Assembly: GCA_951217055.1 (NCBI GenBank)
Contig: OX578277.1
Span: 100,753,511 to 100,817,510 of the forward strand
DNA from: Gerris lacustris
Lineage: Eukaryota > Arthropoda > Insecta > Hemiptera > Gerridae
Reading direction: 5' to 3'
DNA length: 64,000 nt
Shown: positions 55,128 to 64,000 of the stretch, piece after piece
Position numbering within the stretch: the stretch's first letter is position 1
Layout: each line of letters begins with the position of its first letter
Made by a program: the position numbers and the translations under genes
The notes under the pieces: generated by a model
Database searches by the model: none
What the model saw: the letters and a program-made list of their open reading frames with translations, nothing else
What the model was told of the DNA's origin: nothing

Positions 55128-58100
55128 TTACGGAGAATCTTTGAGGTCCTTTATATGCCAAGTGCCGACAAATTTGCCATCCATGTCTTCAAGTTCGTAG
55201 ACAAGAGGTGAGACTTTAGCTTTGATACGACATTCGACATATTTTGGGGCTAATTTGGCTGAGAAGTGTTTGCTGGCATCAGATAAAGGGTAAGTCTTAC
55301 GCCATACTACATCACCTTCCTCATAATTTCCATGACGTCGAGTACGGTTGTAAGACGAAGCACTTCTCTTGTGGGCAGCTATTAGTCTTTTATTAATATC
55401 TGTGTATATTTGTTGTAGGTGTCGGAGATCTTCTTCTCTGGATTCTGGATTATCTTCCTCAGGTAGGGTGAGTTGATGCTGTTTCCCTGAACTACAAATC
55501 TTTCTTCCGAAATTAAGGTAGGCTGGAGTGTGACCAGTAGCCTCATGATGAGCAGAATTAAGAGCAAACCTAATTTCGGGTAGAAATTTGTCCCACTTAC
55601 GGTGATTCTCACGAACAAATGAACTAATAGCAGACTTTATGACTCTGTTTACCCTTTCTGTAGGATTACACTGAGCAGTGTAATGAGGAGTGTACAGAAT
55701 GTCGACCTCGTAGTGAAGCATCCGTTGCTTAAAAGTATCGCTACGGTACTGTGGACCGTTATCACATATCAGTGCCTCCGGGACACCGAAGATAAGGAAG
55801 ACATCTTGCTCCAGATGACGAAGGATGGCGGTGGTAGTCGAAGTTCGGAGAGGGTAGAGAAGAACAAACTTGGTAAAACAGTCAAGAACTACGAGAAGGT
55901 ACTTGTTCTGTTTTGAAGAAGATGGGAATGGTCCCATAAGATCAGTACTAATGACCTGCCATGGTTTCTCAGGAACTCTATGTGACCCCATCAAACCTTT
56001 TGTCATTCTTTGTTCAGGCTTAATAGACAAACATGTTCGACAGTGAGAAACGTACTTGTAGATATCTGAAGCCATCCCAGGCCAGTAGTAGTGCTCAGCT
56101 ACACGTTGCATGGTTTTGAAACGTCCAAGATGACCGGCGGTTGGAACATCATGGTTCTCAAAGATGACCGTAGGTCGCAGCACTTTCGGAACAACCGTTT
56201 TCCAAGGATCGGTGATATGTGAGAATCTCTTATCTGCCTTAACATGTTTGTATACTTTCCCATCTTTCACCATCCACAGCGGAAACTTAGCAGGCTTTTC
56301 TTGGATGTTCTTAATCATCTTCTTGTACCATCGGTCATGATCGTTTTCAGTAACATCGATGACAGTCAGTTGTTCGAGTCCATCCGGGTTTTCTTCAAAC
56401 TGAGGAGCTCTAGACAGAGCATCAGCTACCTTATTTTCTTTTCCAGCACGGTGAACAAGAGTGACGTCGTACTGCTGTAACTTCAAGGCCCATCGCGCTA
56501 AACGCCCCGTAGGTTCCTTGAGATTTTGTAGCCAAAGTAACGACGAGTGATCGGTGATGACGGTGAACGAGGTTCCTTCAATATATGGACGAAACTTTTC
56601 AACAGCCCAGATGACTCCTAGGCACTCTAGCTCCGTTGCTGAATAGTTTCGTTCACACTTAGTCAGAGACCTACTTGCATACGCGATCACCTTTTCTCCT
56701 TCTGGTAGCATCTGAGATAACGTAGCTCCAAGTCCTACGGCGGACGCATCAGTTTGAATAAAGAAACGTTGATTGAAATCAGGTGGAGTGAGGATAGGCG
56801 CAGTGACTAGAGCTTCCTTAAGACGTTGGAAAGCGTCTGAACATTCTTTAGACCACTCCCACTTTTTATTCTTTTTCAGAAGTGCAGTTAACACAGAAGA
56901 AAGTGAAGAGAATTCTGGCACGAATCTGCGATACCAGGAAGCGAGTCCAATGAATCTTCTTAACTGCTTGGTAGTCTTCGGAGCAGGGAAGTTAATAATA
57001 GCTGCAACCTTGTCTGGGTCTACCCTTAAACCGTTGGCATCCACAATGTATCCAAGATACTTCAATTCAGGTCTGCATAAATTACACTTTTCTCTGTTTA
57101 AGGTTAGGCCAGCATCAGTTAAGCGTTGTAGAACTTTCTGCAGGATCTCTCTATGTTGTTCAAAACTGCTTGTCACAATTATAATATCGTCGAGATAGAC
57201 GTAGACGAACGGCTCTAGATCGGGTCCTAGCACACCATCAATAAGTCGTTGCCATGTGGCAGGACTATTGTGGAGGCCAAATGGTAATCTAGTAAATTGG
57301 AAAAGTCCTCTGCCAGGTACTGTGAAGGCGGTCTTCTCACGCGACTTCTCTTCCACGGGCACCTGCCAATACGCGGACTTAATATCCAGGGATGACAAAT
57401 ATTTAGCATCACGCAGCCGATCTAAGATATGAGTTACATAGGGGAGGGGATATGCGTCTTTCTTGGTCACGCTATTAATTTTCCTGAAGTCTACGCAGAA
57501 CCGCATACTGCCATCGGGCTTCTTTACCATTACTACAGGCGACGACCATGGACTCTTAGATGTCTCCACTATCCCTTCCTCTAACATCTTATCTAGTTCG
57601 CTGTTCATAACTTTTTGTATTGCAGGTGACACCGGGTAATACCGTTGTTTAATCGGTGAGGCGTCTCCAGTAACTATGACATGTTGGACTAGGTTAGTAC
57701 ACCCTATCTTTCCCGCAGTGTTAAGAGCACAGTATCTATCCATCAGGTCTTTAAGAGTTTTCTCCTGCTCTGATGTCAAAGACTCTCGTGCATGCAGACC
57801 TTCAGAAACATCTACCGAACACAAATCTTCACTCCACGTCCAAGTGCCTTTAGAGAGGTCAGGGACGAGCTTCATTTCCCGCCAGAAATCAAGTCCCAGA
57901 ATAAGTTTATTTCTCAGGTTTGGTACTATCAAGACAGGTATAATTTTCAGTTGTCCTTCGAGGTAGAACGGCACATCAACAGATCCTTCTACGTCACAGA
58001 TTCCTCCATCAGCAATCGTCACCTTCACACCAGAGTTCGCATAACGATTGAGACCCAGGTGTTTCAAGAACTTCCATCCTTCAGCATTCACCAGCGTGCG

Positions 58101-58304
58101 AGTAGCTCCGGAGTCCAAAAGTCCATGAAGTTCACGACCCATCACAGAGACATTAAGATAAGGTCTTCTGTCACCAGGTATAGAGCGTAGGAGTCTATCT
58201 GTAGCGGCACTGATCTGAACTTCAGTAAGCCAGTCCGTCCACTCTTGAGAATCTGTTTTTGGTCCTCTCGATTGAGCCGGAGGGGGACCTACCTTCGACT
58301 CCAT
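55128..58304 (-). CDS. pol: Gypsy Pol polyprotein (protease, RT, RNase H, integrase)
   Basis: 1058 residues from the first ATG; in vivo it is probably made as a Gag-Pol fusion. Domains in order: aspartic protease, with D64-S-G-A-T at 64-68; reverse transcriptase at ~215-430, with D307 (SLDIKSAYWQ), LPFGLHNSPATWQ at 340-352 and a YLDD box at 370-373; RNase H at ~510-635, with D519, E560, D585 and D628; integrase zinc finger H718/H725/C755/C758; integrase core D788, D848 and E883 in the expected D,D(35)E spacing; and a GPY/F-like module at about 1014-1040 (KLAPKYVECRIKAK). All catalytic residues are present and there are no internal stops, so it looks intact. It overlaps gag by 16 nt in the -1 frame. 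The ORF ends 122 bp before the 3' LTR. Confidence 0.97.
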   Translation of the reverse strand: MESKVGPPPAQSRGPKTDSQEWTDWLTEVQISAATDRLLRSIPGDRRPYLNVSVMGRELHGLLDSGATRTLVNAEGWKFLKHLGLNRYANSGVKVTIADGGICDVEGSVDVPFYLEGQLKIIPVLIVPNLRNKLILGLDFWREMKLVPDLSKGTWTWSEDLCSVDVSEGLHARESLTSEQEKTLKDLMDRYCALNTAGKIGCTNLVQHVIVTGDASPIKQRYYPVSPAIQKVMNSELDKMLEEGIVETSKSPWSSPVVMVKKPDGSMRFCVDFRKINSVTKKDAYPLPYVTHILDRLRDAKYLSSLDIKSAYWQVPVEEKSREKTAFTVPGRGLFQFTRLPFGLHNSPATWQRLIDGVLGPDLEPFVYVYLDDIIIVTSSFEQHREILQKVLQRLTDAGLTLNREKCNLCRPELKYLGYIVDANGLRVDPDKVAAIINFPAPKTTKQLRRFIGLASWYRRFVPEFSSLSSVLTALLKKNKKWEWSKECSDAFQRLKEALVTAPILTPPDFNQRFFIQTDASAVGLGATLSQMLPEGEKVIAYASRSLTKCERNYSATELECLGVIWAVEKFRPYIEGTSFTVITDHSSLLWLQNLKEPTGRLARWALKLQQYDVTLVHRAGKENKVADALSRAPQFEENPDGLEQLTVIDVTENDHDRWYKKMIKNIQEKPAKFPLWMVKDGKVYKHVKADKRFSHITDPWKTVVPKVLRPTVIFENHDVPTAGHLGRFKTMQRVAEHYYWPGMASDIYKYVSHCRTCLSIKPEQRMTKGLMGSHRVPEKPWQVISTDLMGPFPSSSKQNKYLLVVLDCFTKFVLLYPLRTSTTTAILRHLEQDVFLIFGVPEALICDNGPQYRSDTFKQRMLHYEVDILYTPHYTAQCNPTERVNRVIKSAISSFVRENHRKWDKFLPEIRFALNSAHHEATGHTPAYLNFGRKICSSGKQHQLTLPEEDNPESREEDLRHLQQIYTDINKRLIAAHKRSASSYNRTRRHGNYEEGDVVWRKTYPLSDASKHFSAKLAPKYVECRIKAKVSPLVYELEDMDGKFVGTWHIKDLKDSP

Positions 58305-58310
58305 CGAGAG
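58261..58310 (-). promoter_or_regulatory. Possible pseudoknot downstream of the slippery site
   Basis: In sense TCTCGAT (58303-58309) can pair with ATCGAGA (58266-58272), and GGTCC (58285-58289) can pair with GGACC (58261-58265). The order of the four segments is that of an H-type pseudoknot. Stem 1 starts immediately after the heptamer, closer than the usual 5-9 nt spacer, so its role is uncertain. Confidence 0.4.
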
Positions 58311-59689
58311 TTTAAACGTTTCGCCATCTTATCTTGACAGGGTAAACACTTACCATTATCCAACTGTTTGTTACCGCATCTCGTGCAAAATTCAATTTTT
58401 AATTTAGGACAAGCTTGAAATCTATGCCCCATTTCGTTACAGTGCCAGCAGGTTGATGTAGCTGTACGACTTGTACTAGGGGTACTATGGTTGTCACTTC
58501 TTCGGCTGGGCGGATTTTGTGATGATCTACTGCCCTTACTAAAAGTTGTACTGCGCACATCGACCTCTGCTAGTTTTTCACGTTCTCTTCTAGGAGCTGA
58601 ATACGCCAAGTCCGGTTCAAGTAGATTTCTTTTTGTTGCCTGGGGTGGTGGTTTGAACTTTTCAATATGTTCTCTATCTTTTTGTATTTGTCTACCAGCT
58701 TGTAAAAGTTCACCCACAGTTGTTAGGTTCCTTCCGCTAAGACGTTCATAATAATAAGGATTAATATTTTTACGAAGGATCTTTACTTTCTTGGTCTCAG
58801 TCAGTGGAGACGGAAGTCGAGCAAAATATGTTTTCATCACTGCTACGTAGGTACTAAATTTTTCATCGGTTCCCTGTGTACGTGAGTGAATTTCTCTCAT
58901 GAGTTCTTCACCATACTCATCGTCTTCAAATTCCTCGCGTAACAGAACTTCTAACTCCTTCCAAGATCGAACATCTTGATAAATAGATTTGTACCATACA
59001 AGAGCAGGTCCAGAAAAGAAATCAATAGCTCCATCGAAAACATCAACAAGGGACGCGTTGCGGGCACGGCGGTAGTGTTCTACCTCGTCTAAAAAGCTAC
59101 GTACACTTCTTCCGGTCCCATCACCTTTAAAAGTTATGTTCCAGTCCTTGATTGGAACTTGACTTCTAAATATGGTGGTCTTACTCCTATTCGTTTTTGT
59201 TTCAGGTTCATCATCTGACTCTGCGGAACTATTAGAACTTTTACAAGATTTATTGTCTTCATTATCTTTCCTCTTATCACCATCACTTTCATAACCAGCT
59301 TTCTCGTCAGGTGGAGAGGGGGAAAGTTTGTCAAAACAGTCCAAAATTTGTTGAATTAAGTCAGATTTTTCCTGGTTCATAGGATCATCCTTAGGTTCAA
59401 TTCTGGTAGCACGTCCCATAAGGTGAGTTAACAAGGTATCTAATTTTCTTTTAGTCCAATCTCCTGCTAATATCTCCTTTTCACAAATGCCTATTTTGGA
59501 TTTGATAGTAGCTATCTCAGCAGACCAGTCCATATTAGCAGGCATGGTAATAGCATACCGACCTTTCTTCTCTAAGGTCATCAGTTTACTTAATTTAGCT
59601 CTTAGATCTTTTACTGTTCCTAAAGTAACTACACCTCGTATCTTCAGCTCGTACTCGACTTCATCTTTGGCGAGACGGTGGATGTCCAT
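58289..59689 (-). CDS. gag: Gypsy Gag protein
   Basis: 466 residues; forms the virus-like particle and binds element RNA. The N-terminus (about 6-37, RLAKDEVEYELKIRGV...) resembles a SAP-type helix-extended-helix. An acidic, serine-rich linker spans 101-165. A Retrotrans_gag-like capsid region covers about 180-345 (e.g. VRSFLDEVEHYRR). A basic, serine-rich segment follows, then a classic CCHC zinc knuckle C414-x2-C417-x4-H422-x4-C427, and a second Cys cluster C435/C438/C448/C451. The start context has A at -3 and G at +4, a good Kozak match, and lies 1131 bp from the 5' LTR. The SAP and capsid calls are by resemblance; the knuckle is explicit. Confidence 0.95.
   Translation of the reverse strand: MDIHRLAKDEVEYELKIRGVVTLGTVKDLRAKLSKLMTLEKKGRYAITMPANMDWSAEIATIKSKIGICEKEILAGDWTKRKLDTLLTHLMGRATRIEPKDDPMNQEKSDLIQQILDCFDKLSPSPPDEKAGYESDGDKRKDNEDNKSCKSSNSSAESDDEPETKTNRSKTTIFRSQVPIKDWNITFKGDGTGRSVRSFLDEVEHYRRARNASLVDVFDGAIDFFSGPALVWYKSIYQDVRSWKELEVLLREEFEDDEYGEELMREIHSRTQGTDEKFSTYVAVMKTYFARLPSPLTETKKVKILRKNINPYYYERLSGRNLTTVGELLQAGRQIQKDREHIEKFKPPPQATKRNLLEPDLAYSAPRREREKLAEVDVRSTTFSKGSRSSQNPPSRRSDNHSTPSTSRTATSTCWHCNEMGHRFQACPKLKIEFCTRCGNKQLDNGKCLPCQDKMAKRLNSRWSRR
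58310..58316 (-). promoter_or_regulatory. Programmed -1 ribosomal frameshift heptamer TTTAAAC
   Basis: The gag codons read CGT TTA AAC TCT, so T TTA AAC fits X XXY YYZ exactly in the gag frame. Slipping back one base gives TTT AAA followed by CTC TCG ATG GAG, which is the pol frame. It lies 18 nt before the gag stop codon (58289-58291). This is the same heptamer used by coronaviruses. Confidence 0.85.
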
Positions 59690-60820
59690 GATGGAGAAGG
59701 GTAAAGTTTAAACAATATATAAAACAATAAAATATTCCAAAAATTATTCCAAAAAAAAACTTAAATAAATAATATCCAGGGTAGTATTATAACACACAAT
59801 AAAAATATTATGGAAAATAATAGCTAAATTAAACACTAGGTAACAATTTTAATAAATTTATAACATTTTCTTGACTGTAAATAGAATAAGTTGTTTCTAA
59901 TCTGATAACTAACAGATAAACTTCATTCAACACATCATATACAATCAAACAGATCACAAAAATTAATCAATTGCAAGGAAGTTAATATTATTTCTTTGAG
60001 CGCCACCTCGTTTTTATTTAAAAAAAATTAAAATAGTAAAAGCGGTAAAACGAGGAAAATCCAATTAAACAAAAAAAAAATAAATTAATTAACATGCAAC
60101 AATAATAAATACAAATTCAAGAAACAAGTATATAATAATAATATAATAAATAATTTACGAAGATCCGTATTTGCTTAATTGTATTACAATTTTAAATTTA
60201 ATAAGTTATTAATTAATAGAGTTTACAGTGCTTAAATAATAGACGTATTAAGATTAGTAAAAGACGGTATAGGAAAAGCGATGTGTAAGACAGAGTTAGG
60301 TAAATAGATGTAATAAGGTATAGGGAGAGCAATGAGTTAGACAGAGTGCTGTGATAGATACGGTATTCCAATAAGAACACGAGAGTGGAAGGGAGTATAA
60401 TACTGGTACGGTAATGAGTGGGAAAGAGTTGGATCTATAGTAGAGATGGAGGGGAGTGGGGAGGAGTCTCCAGGCGGCTTTGGCGGCTCGAACCGCGGCC
60501 CTCAGCTGACCGGCGGCTACTACACACTCTCAACACACAAACGCTCGGCGGCTATACTATTAGAATTGAATGGTAATTCATAACACAAAACTACAACCTT
60601 ATCATTTAAAATAATACAGTTAAATTTATTTAATATCTTATTAACTGCTAAGAATGTAAACAAGACAAAGAGATAAGTGTTTTTGCAATTATCTATAGAC
60701 CAACTAAACATAGAAAACTTATAGGAGATATTAGAAATAATTTAAGGGATTTAATGACATAAAATGTAAAACAAAATATTCCTACACTCGGAATAAAAGG
60801 CCCCACGTTGCAGGCGCTAT
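59690..60820 (-). other. Untranslated leader of the Gypsy RNA
   Basis: AT-rich, with a GC-rich patch at about 60465-60545 (GGCGGC repeats) that could fold. No ORF of note. It is likely to hold the packaging signal, by analogy with other LTR elements. Confidence 0.6.
60803..60820 (-). promoter_or_regulatory. Putative primer-binding site
   Basis: In sense the bases next to the 5' LTR read ATAGCGCCTGCAACGTGG. The AGCGCC core resembles TGGCGCC-type sites that pair with a tRNA 3' CCA end, but A replaces the first G. I cannot name the tRNA. Confidence 0.45.
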
Positions 60821-62199
60821 TGTTACGGTTTTTGCGTCTGCCCAGCTCAGTGCGGTTGCCAACGGGGTGGGTCTTGACATAAAAGGGGCTAAATCCTATG
60901 GGGCCCAAATTCTGAAATATTATAAGGTAAATACTGCAGAAGTTGTGCACCATAAGAGAGGTTCAGCTCACAAGTAAATTAAATAATAAGTGAACAAGTT
61001 ATTTAGTAAACACATTAACAGAATAAAATTATATTTTAAGAAGAGAATTATCATGCACAATTCTATAATGATTAGGTACTTAACTTAGTAATCTGGCAAT
61101 CAATAATTTAATAAATAATAAACAGAAAAACAATCATTAGAGTAATTGGTACCATAGAATATACTATATTTAATATAGGAATTCATACTTAATTTTAAAT
61201 GAGTATCTTTTTAATAAAGAACAACTTATACATATCTAACAATAACAAATTTAACGTGCACATGCGAGCTTAACCTAGGTATAAAATAAATTAATAAATT
61301 AGGATTATAAAATACATAGGATTAATTATTAGGATTAATAAATACATTCACTCTCAACCAAATCAGGTAACTACTCAACTTAATAATAAGAGCTCTGGGT
61401 ATCTTTGTATCTCCAAAAGGTAAGTATAAATAATTTCGTAGTTTGGAACTCAAGCCAGATATAAATATACATAAATATACTTAAAACTAAGACTTAGCTG
61501 ATGTGAAGACAGGTTAATCCGAGACTAATGATTCAGTGGTAACACTCCTCAGGTAACTATCCTCATCAGTAGAGTTGTGTAGATCATCTCATCATCATAA
61601 CAAATTAACAAGATGTCAGCATCAGTCACCTCAGGTAAGTATAATGATATTTTCAGTTGTACAACCTATACTTTCCTATATAGGTTAGATTGTATCCACC
61701 GCACATGTAAGTCCTTTATAGCTATTTAGTTCAACTATAACCGCCTAACTGATCATTACTCATAACCAACTTAACTTCTAACCATTTAGACAAAAATTAC
61801 TAAAGTTAATTAATACTGACTGAACCTCTAAATAATTAATTAGGATTAACAGATTTTACAGGACTGACCCTGGCATGCGTAAAACCATGCCCTCTAAGAT
61901 TGGGAGGTCAGACCGCTGGCTGGTTCCTCGCTCAGCCCAGAACTGGCGGCAGAGGTTATAACGCCGAACCACGAGGGCCGCTAAAACCTTAAGGAGGGGA
62001 AAGCCTTATCTCAGGAAACCTTGTTGTTTATAAACAATCTCAGACTACAATACTTCTAACTAGATCCTAACAAGTTAGTTACAAAGGTAAATATCTAATA
62101 AACCAACAGACCTAAACATCACAGTTTAGATACATCTAAACCGTATAAACTGTAAACAAAATAAACAATACAATTTAATAAAAGCTTAAATTTGTAACA
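60821..62199 (-). repeat. 5' LTR (in sense), 1379 bp
   Basis: Same ends and length as 53627-55005. In sense it precedes the primer-binding region and gag, so it should carry the promoter; I could not place a TATA box with confidence. Confidence 0.97.
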
Positions 62200-62435
62200 A
62201 CTGTGAGTAAGTTTTAGTACAGCATCTGTTAGTTTAACTTGCCGACTCAAAGATTTAAATATTCGACTGTATAGTTATTAAAATATTTCTGTTCTTGGAA
62301 GTTTATTATTAATATTTCGTTTCGGTACTTACTGAGGATAGCGCTGAAGCATTGGTATCATTCTGAAAAACAAACATTCTTGTTTTTATATTTTTCTAAC
62401 ACTGATATAGTTAGTTGAAAATTTGAAATAGTACA

Positions 62436-62980
62436 TTACGCGTCTAGTGCGGAAAGTAGCATTTTGCATGCGAGTGAGGAGTTTGCACCCGAGCGACAAC
62501 GAGGGTAGTAAAACCACACAAGCAATGCAAAATGCCGTTTTCGCACGAGTTGCGTACCGTACTTTATCTACGATTGTGGATTTTAATAATAAATACAGAA
62601 AAAGAAATGTAATAAACTTCCTGTATATGTAATAAGTTCGTATTATGATGACATTAATTCATTAGTTGTATTTGTATTTTGTGCTGAATTAATTATTTCG
62701 GGAGACGTATTATTCTCCTCATTTTCGTCATAGTCACTTAGATCACTTATTGTTTTTCACTAAAAACTTGATATAAACTGTTACTTTAAGTAAACATACT
62801 CGCCAATCGTGCGTAAAGCTGAAGAATTCCTCTTCTTTACCGCCCTAGGGTGGTAAAGAAGAGGAATTCTTCAGAACTATGAGACGCGCATGCGCAATGA
62901 ATGCAAGTACATAAAGAATCACTTTCTACGCATCTAAACAGAGATATAATGTTTATATTTCGTATCAATCGTAGACAAAC
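62436..62980 (+). mobile_element. Hairpin element, family H, copy E
   Basis: It starts GTACATTACGCGTCTAGTGC, carries the first hairpin (GCATTTTGCATGCGAGTG and partner) and the 56-bp palindrome at 62819-62874 (one mismatch), and ends CAATCGTAGA. The minus-strand peptide region is present, but its ATG has become ATA. Confidence 0.82.
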
Positions 62981-64000
62981 GTTATTGTTTCGACATAAAG
63001 AGCTTAAGTTGGAGTATTCAACAAATGACGAAAGTTCCTTAACAACATGTTTCTTCGATGATAATGACTTGTGGCTGTGTATACAACATTATATTTGAAA
63101 TATTTTTCAAAAAAAATTAAAAACAATTTCTATATTTTAATTAATAAAATTGTTTCTACATACAAAGTTTAAAATAATATAATTTGCTGTAGAGAAAAGC
63201 CTCTTAAGGGGACTGCTAAAGTAGGTTACTATAGTGATCTTGAAATCTAAATTGAAGTTACAAACTGATTCAGTAATGAAATGGAATTTAAACACATCTC
63301 TATTTAACTTTTACATTAGATCGACTGACATGTATGACGAAACCAACATGTCGCTCGTTTAACCTACTATAATTAACATGAATAAATAATTAACTTAATT
63401 AACATAAATACGGATGAATTTCAAATTTTGATTTTTTACATGGATTAGAATATCAACATAACAAAATTTAAAGAGTGCAGACGGTTGAAGTACTTTGAAA
63501 ATAGGTGTAATAAATGTATGTTTGTGCGCAGGTGAAAGAGATACAAATTGTTTACCGTCGGTTAAAAATTTGTACAAAAGCTTACCTTCGGTTAGCTCGG
63601 AAACAATTTAATTCTATATAGTCCAGTCATTTTAAGCAAAACAAGTGTTTGTACTTGTACTTAAGTGCTTTTTACTTTGTACTTAAAACTACGCGACTCC
63701 CCTTAAGCCCTCCTGTCGTTTCCATTCGCTCTCTCGTCTTAGGAGCACTGAAGCAAATTTTCTGAGACCCCCAAGCGCCACCCTGTTCTGCCTAGGCAAA
63801 AATGCCATAGAATAGTTTTTGTTCCAAATTTGGTCTTCTTTTCAGATATATATTTATTTTTCCCAAAAAACAAACACATATATTGATTTTTTTATAAAAA
63901 CACAATTTTTAGGGGGTTCCATTACTAAATTTTGGGGTTGCGGGAGGAATTTCGGGATGGAAGTTAAAAATTCGTATTTAGCGACCCAAAAAACCATAAA
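62981..64000. other. AT-rich DNA with family P fragment, no gene seen
   Basis: Family P words (TAAATGTATGTTTGTGCGCA near 63510, CTTACCTTCGGTTAGCTCGG near 63582) mark a decayed copy. The rest is unassigned. Confidence 0.5.

Larger units (their letters stand above)
53627..62199 (-). mobile_element. Complete Ty3/Gypsy LTR retrotransposon, 8573 bp
   Basis: Sense is the minus strand. Order in sense: 5' LTR (60821-62199), primer-binding region, ~1.1-kb leader, gag, pol (PR-RT-RNase H-IN), purine-rich tract, 3' LTR (53627-55005). The PR-RT-RH-IN order and the GPY/F-like C-terminus identify Ty3/Gypsy rather than Copia. Only about 120 bp separate pol from the 3' LTR, so there is no env. Both ORFs are intact and the LTRs differ at one base by eye, so the copy is young and potentially active. 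Confidence 0.97.
53623..62203. repeat. ACTG target-site duplications of the Gypsy element
   Basis: ACTG at 53623-53626 and ACTG at 62200-62203 directly border the outer LTR ends. A 4-bp duplication is typical for Ty3/Gypsy integrases. Confidence 0.88.

Noticed and set aside
55382..59711. Antisense and alternate-frame ORFs across gag-pol (e.g. 56773-57198, 57792-58190 plus strand)
   Set aside because: They are shadows of the intact gag and pol frames.

Overview
The window reads as nuclear DNA of an arthropod, most likely an insect. It is AT-rich (about 30% GC by eye), has no bacterial-style gene packing, and is filled with terminal-inverted-repeat (TIR) elements, foldback elements, minisatellites, (TA)n tracts and one complete Ty3/Gypsy LTR retrotransposon. 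I found no host protein-coding gene that I can defend. The only long, convincing coding sequences are gag and pol of the retrotransposon. One further recognisable protein fragment is a dead, 5'-truncated non-LTR (LINE) C-terminus. A hemipteran source is possible but not provable from this sequence.

Layout. 1-4.6 kb: a TIR element (1014-3662) whose interior is a 71-bp satellite and a 71/144-bp higher-order array; a paralogue of its empty insertion site lies about 250 bp upstream. 4.6-8.3 kb: two TIR elements of one family (Q), a decayed tRNA-like sequence and dispersed repeats. 8.5-14 kb: two inverted copies of a ~1.04-kb four-module palindromic element, with a third Q copy between them that was split by a hairpin element. 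15-17.1 kb: a TIR element broken by a ~1.4-kb nested insertion that carries a 5S-rRNA-like motif. 17-27 kb: AT-rich sequence, dispersed repeats, (TA)n and a 12-bp-TIR element. 27.2-29.6 kb: a long foldback with a 57-codon ORF, and the LINE fragment with a 12-bp target duplication. 31-38.8 kb: hairpin elements, a Q copy, a 21-bp array and a TIR element. 40.1-43.4 kb: a 63-bp satellite of about 51 units with higher-order structure. 44.7-53.3 kb: a 217-bp foldback, another hairpin element, more minisatellites and dispersed repeats. 53.6-62.2 kb: the Gypsy element, on the minus strand. 62.4-64 kb: a fifth hairpin element and fragments.

How the parts work together. The Gypsy element is the only apparently functional unit. 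Two 1379-bp LTRs, identical by eye except one base, flank gag (466 codons) and pol (1058 codons: protease, RT, RNase H, integrase). The two ORFs overlap by 16 nt in a -1 relation, and a canonical U UUA AAC slippery heptamer sits just upstream of the overlap. ACTG target duplications and near-identical LTRs mark a very recent insertion. The remaining elements look non-autonomous. Nested insertions give a relative order for some of them, and several show tandem repeats growing inside transposon bodies.
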